A DNA stretch of 64,000 bases, taken from NCBI GenBank assembly GCA_963781065.1, contig CAWAET010000014.1, forward strand, positions 43,993 through 107,992. The letters run 5' to 3'. The first letter of the stretch is position 1; each line of letters starts with the position of its first letter. Below are positions 56,149-63,601 of this stretch, piece by piece. The notes below the pieces were generated by a model that had not been told where the DNA came from, did not search any database, and was given only the letters and a program-made list of their open reading frames with translations. A program made the position numbers and the translations under genes. The DNA is from CALZJC01 sp963781065. Lineage in GTDB: Bacteria > Acidobacteriota > Thermoanaerobaculia > Multivoradales > JAHEKO01.

Positions 56149-57057
56149 GTGACCGGCGGGGCGCTCGACGAGCTGCTGGCGACTTCGCCGTCGCTGGCCG
56201 AGCCGCTGCGCGCCGCCGCCCGCGCGGCCGCCACCGAAGTGCCGATCTTGATCCTCGGCGAGCCCGGCAGCGGCCGCTCGACCCTGGCCCGGGCGTTGCA
56301 CGCGGCGAGCCGGCGGGCCGGCGGCCCGCTGGTCGAGGTGGACGTGGCGGTGGGACCGCCGGCGCTGTTCGAGAGCGAGCTGTTCGGGCACCGGGCCGGC
56401 GCCTTCACCGGCGCGGCAGCCGACCGGCCCGGCCGGGTGGAGCGGGCGGCCGGCGGCACCCTGGTCCTGGACCACGTCGAGGAGATGCCGCTGGCGACCC
56501 AGGCCAAGCTCCTGCGGCTGGTCGCCGAGGGCCGCTACGCCCCGGTCGGCGGCGACGACCTGCCGGCCGACGTACGCTTCCTGGCCATCGCCGCGGCAGA
56601 CCTCGAGCAGCGGGTCGAGAGCGGCGCCTTCCGCCAGGACCTCTACTACCGGCTCGAGGTGCTGACGGTCCGGCTGCCGCCCCTGCGCCGGCGGCGCGCC
56701 GACCTGGCGACGCTGACCGAGGCCCTGCTCGCCGACCTCGGTCAGCGCTTCGAGCGGCCGGGCCTCGAGCTCACCGCGGCCGCCCGCGGGTGGATGGCGC
56801 GCTATCCCTGGCCGGGCAACCTGAGAGAGCTGCGCAACCTGCTCGAGCGGGCCGTGCTCAGCCAGACCGGCAATCGCCTCGACCCGGCGCCGCCGCGGGG
56901 CGGGGCCGGTCGCCCGCGGACCCTGGAGGAGGTGGAACGGCGCGAGATCGAGCGCGCTCTGGCCTGGGCGCGCGGCCACCAGGGCCGGGCCGCGCGGCTG
57001 CTGGGCATCAGCCGCAAGACGCTATGGCACAAGCGCCGGCGGTACGACCTGCCGTGA
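56149..57057 (+). CDS. AAA+/Fis sigma-54 activator-like protein with altered Walker motifs
   Basis: A 302-residue protein with the central AAA+ domain and Fis helix-turn-helix of a sigma-54 activator but no sensory domain. Walker A reads GEPGSGRST, with Arg for the essential Lys, and Walker B reads LVLDHVEEMP, with His for the conserved Glu. In contrast the sigma-54 contact loop GAFTGA is perfect (FGHRAGAFTGAAADRPG). RQDLYYRLEVLTVRLPPLRRRRAD, YPWPGNLRELRNLLERAVL and HQGRAARLLGISRKTLWHKRRR are conserved. It may bind nucleotide poorly or not hydrolyse it. It begins at a GTG adjoining rsfS. Confidence 0.88.
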   Translation: MTGGALDELLATSPSLAEPLRAAARAAATEVPILILGEPGSGRSTLARALHAASRRAGGPLVEVDVAVGPPALFESELFGHRAGAFTGAAADRPGRVERAAGGTLVLDHVEEMPLATQAKLLRLVAEGRYAPVGGDDLPADVRFLAIAAADLEQRVESGAFRQDLYYRLEVLTVRLPPLRRRRADLATLTEALLADLGQRFERPGLELTAAARGWMARYPWPGNLRELRNLLERAVLSQTGNRLDPAPPRGGAGRPRTLEEVERREIERALAWARGHQGRAARLLGISRKTLWHKRRRYDLP

Positions 57058-58271
57058 GTTGGCGACGGCTGGCGGCCGTGGCGCCGATCGTGGGCGCGCT
57101 GGCGGCGCCGGGCTGGGCGCTGGCGCCGCCGGAGAGGCTGCTCGCGGACGGGATGCGCGGCGCCGGCCTCGAGCGGGTGGAGAGGCTGCCCGGCGAGGTG
57201 GTGGCGGTGCGCGGCGCGCTGCCGGGAAGCGGCGGGCTTCGCGTGCTGCTCTTCGCCGGCTGCGGGCCGGGCGCCGCGGCGAGCCGTGACGCGGCCCTGC
57301 TGGCGGCGGCCGACCTGGCCAGGACACCGCGCCGGCACACGATCGAGCTCGTGCTGTGCGCCGCCGGCGGCGCCGGCCCCGACGCCGCGCGGCGGACGGC
57401 CGCCGCCTGGCTCGAGGCCCATCCTGCCGCGGCCGCCCGCGACGCCGTTCTCGCGGCCCTCCTTCTGGAGGTCGGCGACCGTCCCGGGGCGGCGGCCACC
57501 GGGCTGCTGGCGGCGGCCGGCGGCGACGCGGACCACCGCCTGGCGCCGGCCTGGCTGGCCCACGCGGCGGTTCGCGGCGCCCGTGCCGCCGGCGGCTCGC
57601 TGGCGATCGGCGATCCCGGCTGGCCGCTTCTGGGCCAGCTGCTGGGCCGCTACGGCCGGTCGCGCGTGCCCACCGGGGCCGAGCCCTTCCTCCTCGCCGG
57701 GGTGCCGGCGCTGGGGCTGACCGGCGGCAGCGAGGCTCGCTGGCCGGCGATCCTGGCCGGCATCGTTCGCCGGCTCGACGGGCTCGCCGGGCGGCCCCGG
57801 GACGACGACGCCTGCCTCGCCCTGGCGGGCAAGGTCCTCTCGCGCCGCGATCTCTACTGGCTGGGCCTGGCGGTCTGGGCGGCGCTGCTCGCCGGCGGCC
57901 GGCCGGGGGCGTGGCGCGGCGCTGGCAGCGGCCAGCGGCGGCGGCGCGGCCGGCGCTTCGCGCCGCGGTTCCTGCTCCGCATGGGCTTCCTCGCGGCGCT
58001 GCTGCTGGCGCCGGCGGCGACCCTGGTGCTGCTGGCGCTGCCCGCCCTCGTCAGCCTGGCGCCGCTGCGGCGGCCCGCGGCGGTGTGGCTGGGGCGGGCT
58101 CTCGCGGCGGCCCCGGCCGCCGTCTTCGCCGGCTACTGGGCGGTGGCGCTGGCCGCCGGCCGGGTGAGCCTGTGGCCGGCGCAGCCGCTGCGGCTGGCGC
58201 TGGTCGTCGCCGGCGTTGCCCTGGCCGTGGGCCTGGTCGGCCGGGAGCGGACCGGGCCGCCGGCGGGCTGA
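57054..58271 (+). CDS. M28 peptidase-like membrane protein, metal site not evident
   Basis: A 405-residue protein starting at a GTG overlapping the AAA gene stop. After an N-terminal export segment (LAAVAPIVGALAAPGWALAPP) the region about 30-260 resembles the aminopeptidase fold (GLRVLLFAGCGPG...AALLAAADLARTPRRHTIELVLCAAGGAGPD, PFLLAGVPALGLTGGSEARWP). The His and Asp ligands expected in M28 enzymes are not seen; Cys and Gly appear instead. The C-terminal part has four membrane helices (FLLRMGFLAALLLAPAATLVLLALPALVSL and others). It may be a pseudo-peptidase. It is Ala, Arg and Gly-rich, so the assignment is tentative. Confidence 0.6.
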   Translation: MSWRRLAAVAPIVGALAAPGWALAPPERLLADGMRGAGLERVERLPGEVVAVRGALPGSGGLRVLLFAGCGPGAAASRDAALLAAADLARTPRRHTIELVLCAAGGAGPDAARRTAAAWLEAHPAAAARDAVLAALLLEVGDRPGAAATGLLAAAGGDADHRLAPAWLAHAAVRGARAAGGSLAIGDPGWPLLGQLLGRYGRSRVPTGAEPFLLAGVPALGLTGGSEARWPAILAGIVRRLDGLAGRPRDDDACLALAGKVLSRRDLYWLGLAVWAALLAGGRPGAWRGAGSGQRRRRGRRFAPRFLLRMGFLAALLLAPAATLVLLALPALVSLAPLRRPAAVWLGRALAAAPAAVFAGYWAVALAAGRVSLWPAQPLRLALVVAGVALAVGLVGRERTGPPAG

Positions 58272-58307
58272 GCCGCACCGGCCGCGGCGGCGGCCGGCCG
58301 GGCCGGG

Positions 58308-59495
58308 CTACTCGCCTCGCGAGAGCTCGGTGAGCGTCGCGACCGCCCGGTCGCACTCCCGCTCGGTGTTGTAGAAATGCGGCGCCATGCGGATCCCGGC
58401 GCCGGGCCGGAAGTCACACAGGATCTGGCGCTCGATCAGCTGCTGGCAGAGGGTCTCGGCCCGCGGATGCCAGATCGACACGGTGCCGCCGCGCCGCTCG
58501 GGGTCGCGCGGCGTCCGCACCTCGAAACCGGCGGTCTCGGCGGCAGCCATCAGGTGGCCGGTCAGCGCCAGCGAGCGACGGCGGATCGCCTCGACGCCGA
58601 TGGCGGCCACGATCCGGTAGCCCGGCCGGCAGGAGTGCAGTGCCGGCACCGCGGGCGTGCCGGTCAGGAAGCGCCAGGCGCCGGCGGCGTAGCGTATCCG
58701 GCCGGGCCGGAAGGCGAAGGGCTCGCGGTCGGCCTGCCAGCCGGTGAGCCGCGGCTCGAGCCGCTCGGCGAGCTCGGGCCGCACCCACAGGTAGGCGGCG
58801 CCGGGACCGCCACAGAGCCACTTGACCGAGCCGCCGGTGGCCGCGTCGACGCCCCAGTCGGCCAGCGCCAGCGGCACCGTGCCGGTCGACTGGTAGGTGT
58901 CGAGCAGCAGCAGGGCGCCGACCTCGCGGCAGCGCGCGGCCACCGCCCGGGCGTCCTGGACGAAGCCGCTCTTGAACAGCACGTGCGAGATCGATACCAG
59001 CCGCGTGCGCTCGTCGATCGCCGCCAGCAGCCTCTCGCCGTCGATGGTCAGGCCCTCGGCCGAAGGCACCCGCACGATGTCGGCGCCCTTGGCCCGCTCG
59101 CCCTCGAGCAGGTAGAGCAGCGACGGGAAGTGGAGCTCGGTGGTGACGATCCGCGGCCGCTCGGGCGGGTAGTCGAGCGCCGACAGGAAGCCCGCCGCCG
59201 CCAGGGTGACGTTCTGGTGCATCGAGACCTCGCCGGCGCCGACGCCGAGCACCGGCGCCAGCAGGTCGCCGGTCTCGACCGCGATCTCCCACCAGCCCTC
59301 GCCCCACGCCCGCACGCCGCGCTGGTCCCAGGCGTCGGCGAACCGACCCAGCTCGGCGCGCACGCCGCGCGGCATGGCGCCGAGCGAGTTGGAGATCAGA
59401 TAGGTCGTCCGCTCGAGGATCGGGAACTCACGCCGCCATTCGAGCAGCTCGTGGTGGGGTGCGCTGGCCGGCGCCTCGGCCGGCCCCGCGGTCAT
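58308..59495 (-). CDS. Class V PLP-dependent aminotransferase-fold enzyme
   Basis: A 395-residue pyridoxal-phosphate enzyme of the class V aminotransferase/kynureninase/cysteine desulfurase fold. The N-terminal EFPILERTTYLISNSLGAMPRGVRAEL is typical. The PLP lysine is in GGSVKWLCGGPGAAYLWVRPE (near 220), with LLLLDTYQSTGTVPLALADWGVD supplying the cofactor Asp. The phrase YLISNSLGAMP resembles kynureninase-like proteins, but substrate-specific residues cannot be judged. It neighbours three enoyl-CoA hydratase-type genes on the same strand. Confidence 0.85.
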   Translation of the reverse strand: MTAGPAEAPASAPHHELLEWRREFPILERTTYLISNSLGAMPRGVRAELGRFADAWDQRGVRAWGEGWWEIAVETGDLLAPVLGVGAGEVSMHQNVTLAAAGFLSALDYPPERPRIVTTELHFPSLLYLLEGERAKGADIVRVPSAEGLTIDGERLLAAIDERTRLVSISHVLFKSGFVQDARAVAARCREVGALLLLDTYQSTGTVPLALADWGVDAATGGSVKWLCGGPGAAYLWVRPELAERLEPRLTGWQADREPFAFRPGRIRYAAGAWRFLTGTPAVPALHSCRPGYRIVAAIGVEAIRRRSLALTGHLMAAAETAGFEVRTPRDPERRGGTVSIWHPRAETLCQQLIERQILCDFRPGAGIRMAPHFYNTERECDRAVATLTELSRGE

Positions 59496-59508
59496 CTCGC
59501 CCGGCCCA

Positions 59509-60285
59509 TCAACGGCCCTTCCACGCTGCCGGCCGCTTCTCCAGAAACGCGGCCACGCCCTCGGCCTTGTCCTCGGTGGAGAAGCAGAGGCAGAACAGGT
59601 CGCGCTCGTAGAGCAGGCCCTCCTCGACCGCCATCCGCTCGCTGGCCCGCATCGCCTCCTTGGCGACCTTGAGGGTGAGCGGGCTCTTGGCGGCGATCTT
59701 GGCGGCCAGGGCCATCGTCGTGGCGCGCAGCTCGTCGGCCGGCGCGACCAGGTCCACCAGACCGATGCGAGCCGCCTCGTCGGCCGCGATCATCTCGCCG
59801 CTCAGGATGAGGCGCATGGCCTGACCGAGGCCGACCAGCCGCGGCAGGCGCTGGGTGCCGCCGCCGCCGGGGATCAGCCCGAGATTGACCTCCGGCTGGC
59901 CGAAACGGGCCCGGTCCGAGGCGACGCGGATGTCGCACGAGGCGGCCAGCTCACAGCCGCCGCCGAGGCAGAAGCCGTTGATCATGGCGATCACCGGTTT
60001 GGGGAAGGAAGCCATGATGTCGAAGACGCGCGGGCTGCGCATCGCCTCGCGCTGGTCGAACGGGGTGCGGCCGGCGAACTCGCCGATGTCAGCGCCGGCG
60101 ATGAACGACTTCTCGCCGGCCCCGGTGATGACCACCGCGCCGACGCCGTCGTCGGCCTCGATCTCGTCCAGCAGCGCCAGCATCTCGTCGCGCACCTGCT
60201 GGTTGAGGGCGTTGAGCTTGTCCGGCCGGTTGACGGTCAGCAGGGCGACGCGGCCCTCCAGCTCTTTGAGGACGGTTTCAGACAT
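59509..60285 (-). CDS. Enoyl-CoA hydratase family protein 1
   Basis: A 258-residue crotonase-fold enzyme. The oxyanion-hole segments are EKSFIAGADIGEF and NGFCLGGGCELAASCDIRVAS. The catalytic region FGQPEVNLGLIPGGGGTQRLPRLVG contains both Glu positions of true hydratases (Glu in QPEV and the Gly-rich loop). The start ATG has a GGAGAGA ribosome site; an earlier ATG at 60315 has none. It is the most orthodox of the three crotonase genes here and could serve beta-oxidation or amino-acid degradation. Confidence 0.9.
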   Translation of the reverse strand: MSETVLKELEGRVALLTVNRPDKLNALNQQVRDEMLALLDEIEADDGVGAVVITGAGEKSFIAGADIGEFAGRTPFDQREAMRSPRVFDIMASFPKPVIAMINGFCLGGGCELAASCDIRVASDRARFGQPEVNLGLIPGGGGTQRLPRLVGLGQAMRLILSGEMIAADEAARIGLVDLVAPADELRATTMALAAKIAAKSPLTLKVAKEAMRASERMAVEEGLLYERDLFCLCFSTEDKAEGVAAFLEKRPAAWKGR

Positions 60286-60335
60286 GGGTCTCTCCTTCCG
60301 GCCCGGCAGCGGCACGCCGCCGGGCGACGTTCAGG

Positions 60336-61103
60336 TCAACGGTGCTGCCACTGCGGGGCGCGCTTGGCGAGAAACGCCGCGACGCCCTCGCGCGCGTCCT
60401 CGGTCTGCAGCAGCTCTTCGAGATAGATGCGCTCGGTCTCGGCCAGGGCCTCGGCGAAGCTCCTGCCCCCGGCCGCCTGGACGGCGCGCTTGATCCGGCG
60501 GGTGACGGCGGCGCTCTTCGAGGTGAGGCGCTTGGTGATATTGCCGATCTTGCTCTCCAGCTCGGCGGCCGGCACCCGCCAGGTGACCAGGCCGAGCCGC
60601 TCGGCCTCGGTGCAGTCGAGCAGCCGGCCGCTGAGCAGCAGCTCGAGGGTTCGCCCGCTGCCCAGCCGCGCCGGGAAGAGGGCGGCGGCGACCGGCGGGA
60701 AACATCCCAGGTCGACCTCGGGCTGGCCGAAGCGGCTGTCGTCCGCCGCCAGCATCATGTCGCAGCACGCCGCCAGCTCGAGGCCGCCGCCGAGGCAGTG
60801 GCCGCGGACCGCGGCGATGGTGACCGCCGGCAGCCGGCGCAGCGTGGTGACCGCGCGGTGGAAGGCGGTGAGCATGGCGCGGGCGCGCTCGGGCGTGTGG
60901 TCCTGGACCGCCGAGCCGGCGGAGAAGGCTTCCTCGCCGGCCGCTCGCAGCCAGAGCAGTTGCAGGTCCGGGTCTCCGGCCAGCTCGTCGAGGCGCCGGC
61001 CGAGCTCCTCGAGGGTCTCCAGATCGAGGATGTTGAGCGGCGGTTGGTTGAGGGTCAGCTCGCCGACCCGGTCCTGCCGTGTATAGAGCACTCGGTAGTT
61101 CAA
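60336..61103 (-). CDS. Enoyl-CoA hydratase family protein 2 (dienoyl-CoA hydratase-like)
   Basis: A 255-residue crotonase starting at a TTG, with GAGGAG five bases before it. The segments NQPPLNILDLETLEEL, EEAFSAGSAVQDHTPERARAMLTAFHRAVTTL, RGHCLGGGLELAACCDMMLAADDSRFGQPEVDLGCFPPVAAALFPARLG closely recall cyclohexa-1,5-dienecarbonyl-CoA hydratase of benzoyl-CoA degradation (VEDHTPE and GxFPPVAA are its signatures). No other gene of that pathway is in the window, so I treat this as a lead. Translation appears coupled to a small upstream frame ending in the overlapping TGA. Confidence 0.8.
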   Translation of the reverse strand: MNYRVLYTRQDRVGELTLNQPPLNILDLETLEELGRRLDELAGDPDLQLLWLRAAGEEAFSAGSAVQDHTPERARAMLTAFHRAVTTLRRLPAVTIAAVRGHCLGGGLELAACCDMMLAADDSRFGQPEVDLGCFPPVAAALFPARLGSGRTLELLLSGRLLDCTEAERLGLVTWRVPAAELESKIGNITKRLTSKSAAVTRRIKRAVQAAGGRSFAEALAETERIYLEELLQTEDAREGVAAFLAKRAPQWQHR

Positions 61104-61249
61104 TGCCTCTCCTCGCAGTGGTCTCCGGCCGCAGCCCTCGCCGCGGCGTCGGGGAAGTCGCGCCACCGCCGTTTCCGGACATGGGACTCCGCCTTGGCCT
61201 GGCTCTCGACGCGGACCACCAGGTGGTCCGCCGCCGGATCGGCAGCCAC
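61100..61249 (-). CDS. Possible 49-residue coupled small protein
   Basis: A short frame, VAADPAADHLVVRVESQAKAESHV..., starting at a GTG just after the stop of the upstream crotonase and ending in a TGA that overlaps the TTG of the next gene. It fills the 147-base gap exactly and is hydrophilic, with one Cys. There is no clear ribosome site and no family I recognise. It could also be a leader that couples translation of its neighbours. Confidence 0.35.
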   Translation of the reverse strand: MAADPAADHLVVRVESQAKAESHVRKRRWRDFPDAAARAAAGDHCEERH

Positions 61250-61250
61250 C

Positions 61251-62066
61251 TCAGCGGCCGCTGAACTGCGGCTTGCGCTTCTCGACGTAGGCGTCGAGAC
61301 CCTCGCGCGCGTCGGGGCTCTCGAACAGCTGCTGCTGCATCTCGCGCTCCATCGCCAGGCCGCTCTCGAACGGCACCTCGGCGCCCGACTGGACCGCCCG
61401 CTTGATCCGGCCGACGGCCTTGGCCGCCTTGTTGGGCGGGCAGAATTGGGCGGCGTAGGCATGCACCTGGCCCATGAAGTCGTCGTCCTCGAGAACCTGG
61501 GTGACGATGCCGTAGTCGACACCCTCGTCGAAGCTCAGCAGCCGGCCGGTGGCCATCAGCTCGATCGCCCGGCTCTTGCCCGTCAGGCGGGCCAGGCGCT
61601 GGGTGCCGCCGGTGCCGGGCAGAACGCCCAGGTTGACCTCGGGCAGGCCGACGCGCCCGGCATCTTTCCTTGCCAGGCGGATGTCGGCTGCCATGGCGAT
61701 CTCCAGCCCGCCGCCGACCGTGTGCCCGTTGAGCGCCGCGATGACCATCTTGGGCGTCTGCTCGAGCCGGTTCAGCGTCTCGTTGGCGTGCAGGCAGAAG
61801 TAGTACTTGAAGTACGGATCCGACGTCTGCAGCATGTTGATGTTGGCGCCGGCGCAGAAGAACTTCTCTCCCAGCCCGGACAGCACCAGCACCGAGACCT
61901 CTTTGTCGAATCGCGCTTTGAGGATGGCCTCGTCGAGCTGGCGCATCATTTCGTGGGTGTAGGTGTTCGCGGGCGGGTCGGACAGCGTCAGATAGGCGAC
62001 GCCCTCCTTCACCTCGTAGTTGACGAGGGTGCGCTCGGCGTTCGCCGCCTCGGTTGGCTCGGCCAT
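61251..62066 (-). CDS. Enoyl-CoA hydratase family protein 3
   Basis: A 271-residue crotonase. Features are PPANTYTHEMMRQLDEAI, GEKFFCAGANINML for the first oxyanion loop, LNGHTVGGGLEIAMAADIRLA for the second, and GLPEVNLGVLPGTGGTQRLARL with both catalytic positions. An insertion between the loops (QTSDPYFKYYFCLHANETLNRL) is longer than in protein 1. Its AGG-AATTCC leader has a weak ribosome site. It is the promoter-proximal gene of the three on the minus strand. Confidence 0.88.
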   Translation of the reverse strand: MAEPTEAANAERTLVNYEVKEGVAYLTLSDPPANTYTHEMMRQLDEAILKARFDKEVSVLVLSGLGEKFFCAGANINMLQTSDPYFKYYFCLHANETLNRLEQTPKMVIAALNGHTVGGGLEIAMAADIRLARKDAGRVGLPEVNLGVLPGTGGTQRLARLTGKSRAIELMATGRLLSFDEGVDYGIVTQVLEDDDFMGQVHAYAAQFCPPNKAAKAVGRIKRAVQSGAEVPFESGLAMEREMQQQLFESPDAREGLDAYVEKRKPQFSGR

Positions 62067-62251
62067 GGAATTCCTCCTGTTTGTCTAGGGTTCGAGGGAG
62101 GGCTCCCCCGAGGGACTTCAGCGCACTTATTCTGTCACGCGGCCCGCGGGCCGGCAAGGTTCGAGACCGCTGCGGCGGCTCCGTGGTCGATTGATCTTCG
62201 GCCGGGCCGGCCGTAGTATTTGGAATTGGTTTCAGTCTTCGACGCCCCCCG

Positions 62252-62968
62252 ATGATCACCGGCTACAACACGGACGTTGCCCATCGGGGCCAGGTGCTGC
62301 ACGTCCAGACCGAGGACAAGGGTGTCGAGACCGCATGGATCGAGAGCCTGGTCTACGCCGGCGGCCGGATCCTGGCCCGCAAGCGGTCGAGCTACAAGCC
62401 GCTGCTCAACGAGGGCAAGGGCCGCGCGGCCATATCGCAGTTGATGGATCGCCAGCATCGGCTGGTGATCGCCGAGGTGCGGCGGGGCCGCTTCGACGCC
62501 AAGCTGGCGGAGGCGGCGCCGGCAAGAGCGGAGGCGGCGCCGGCCTCGACGGTAGTGGCCGAGACGGCGGCGGTGGCCGAGCAGGCGGCGGCGGGCCCCG
62601 GGCCGGAGCCGGCCGAAGCCGGCCCCAGCCTGGACCAGGTGATCCTCGAGTACCTCAACAGCGAGGCGGAGCAGGAGCAGCTGGTGCTGGTCATGGACGT
62701 CGAGGGGGAGGTGCGGCTGGGGCAGCGGGCCGAGCTGACCCTGAGCGCCCGATCGAGCATCGGCTCCCGGCCGATCGCCGGGGTCGAAGTGGCCGCCCGG
62801 CTGATCTCCACCGTCGACGGCCCCGCCACCCTCGGGATCGGCAAGACCGACCAGGCGGGCCTGTTGCGCCTCGGCATCAACCTGCCCGCCCTGCGCCAGG
62901 GCACCGCGGCCCTGATCGTCAGCGCCACGAGCGAGCTCGGCGGGGCGGAGATCAAGCAGCTTCTGTGA
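62252..62968 (+). CDS. Conserved hypothetical protein with MITGYNTD N-terminus
   Basis: A 238-residue protein. The first 90 residues (ITGYNTDVAHRGQVLHVQTEDKGVETAWIESLVYAGGRILARKRSSYKPLL) form a compact domain that I recall as common among Acidobacteriota and relatives, still without function. A proline- and alanine-rich linker (about 90-135) leads to an Ig-like or transthyretin-like beta-domain (VMDVEGEVRLGQRAELTLSARSSI, GIGKTDQAGLLRLGINLPALRQGTAALIVSATSELG). It lacks a signal peptide and stands alone on its strand next to the tRNA-Lys gene. Confidence 0.7.
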   Translation: MITGYNTDVAHRGQVLHVQTEDKGVETAWIESLVYAGGRILARKRSSYKPLLNEGKGRAAISQLMDRQHRLVIAEVRRGRFDAKLAEAAPARAEAAPASTVVAETAAVAEQAAAGPGPEPAEAGPSLDQVILEYLNSEAEQEQLVLVMDVEGEVRLGQRAELTLSARSSIGSRPIAGVEVAARLISTVDGPATLGIGKTDQAGLLRLGINLPALRQGTAALIVSATSELGGAEIKQLL

Positions 62969-63001
62969 TCCCAGCCACTTCGTCCAGAGCGGGTGACGGT
63001 G

Positions 63002-63007
63002 TATAAT
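63002..63007 (+). promoter_or_regulatory. -10 element of tRNA-Lys promoter
   Basis: A perfect TATAAT hexamer 12 bases before the mature tRNA 5' end. The -35 position holds TTCGTC, a weak match. The stretch CGCCCTCGGC between it and the tRNA is a GC-rich discriminator, as seen in growth-rate-regulated stable RNA promoters. Confidence 0.7.
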
Positions 63008-63018
63008 GCGCCCTCGGC

Positions 63019-63094
63019 GGGCCGCTAGCTCAACTGGCAGAGCAACGGACTCTTAATCCGTAGGTTGAAGGTTCGATTCCTTCGCGGCTCACCA
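63019..63094 (+). tRNA. tRNA-Lys (anticodon CTT)
   Basis: A complete 76-nt cloverleaf with encoded CCA. The acceptor stem GGGCCGC pairs with GCGGCTC, the D arm is GCTC/GAGC, the anticodon stem is ACGGA/TCCGT with loop CTCTTAA (anticodon CTT, reading AAG), and the T arm is GAAGG/CCTTC. The gene is downstream of a strong -10 element. Confidence 0.96.
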
Positions 63095-63285
63095 AGAAAA
63101 TCCAACACTCACAGAGATTTACAGGCTTCCCCGAGGCTGCGGGAAGGGTGGCGGAGACGGTGCCATGACGCACTTATGACGCTGTTGTCCCTCTCGGAAG
63201 CTCACCCGTCCAGCGCCTGAAGGAGCTTCGCGCCGGGTTGGGAAGGCTCAGCTCAAGCAGCTCTCCGTGTCCGATCGGGACAGGC

Positions 63286-63314
63286 TTGCGCTCAGGCCCG
63301 AGAGCCCTTATGAT
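63286..63314 (+). promoter_or_regulatory. Promoter of the AbrB-PIN operon
   Basis: A TTGCGC -35 candidate (three of six) is followed by exactly 17 bases and TATGAT (five of six) as -10. The predicted start lies about 18 bases before the antitoxin ATG, which has a GGAGGGTGA ribosome site. Antitoxins of this type usually bind their own promoter. Confidence 0.5.
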
Positions 63315-63337
63315 CTTACTGGTAAGAGGAGGGTGAC

Positions 63338-63601
63338 ATGGACACGGTCGCAACCACGAAGATGTCCTCGAAAGGGCAGGTCGTCATTCCTGAGGAGATT
63401 CGGGAGGCACTCGACCTCGGACCTGGGGCGCAGTTCGTGGTCGTCGGCGAGGGCGACGTCGTCATCCTGAAGCGAATCTCTCCTCCCTCGATGTCCGAGT
63501 TCGACCAGATCGTCGGAGAGGCGACGCGCCAGGCTCGGAGGGCCGGCCTGAAGCGCTCCGATGTCGCTGCCGCGGTAAAGGCAGTCCGCGCGACCCGATG
63601 A
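63338..63601 (+). CDS. AbrB/SpoVT-type antitoxin
   Basis: An 87-residue swapped-hairpin DNA-binding protein. The AbrB domain is TTKMSSKGQVVIPEEIREALDLGPGAQFVVVGEGDVVILKRI (residues 6-48), and the rest is a short helical tail that would neutralise the toxin. The stop overlaps the PIN start by four bases (ATGA), the normal antitoxin-toxin order. It would repress its own promoter and inhibit the PIN ribonuclease. Confidence 0.88.
   Translation: MDTVATTKMSSKGQVVIPEEIREALDLGPGAQFVVVGEGDVVILKRISPPSMSEFDQIVGEATRQARRAGLKRSDVAAAVKAVRATR

Noticed and set aside
63095..63285. Extra gene or attachment site after tRNA-Lys
   Set aside because: About 190 bases without a convincing frame, and no repeat of the tRNA 3' end is found downstream within the window.
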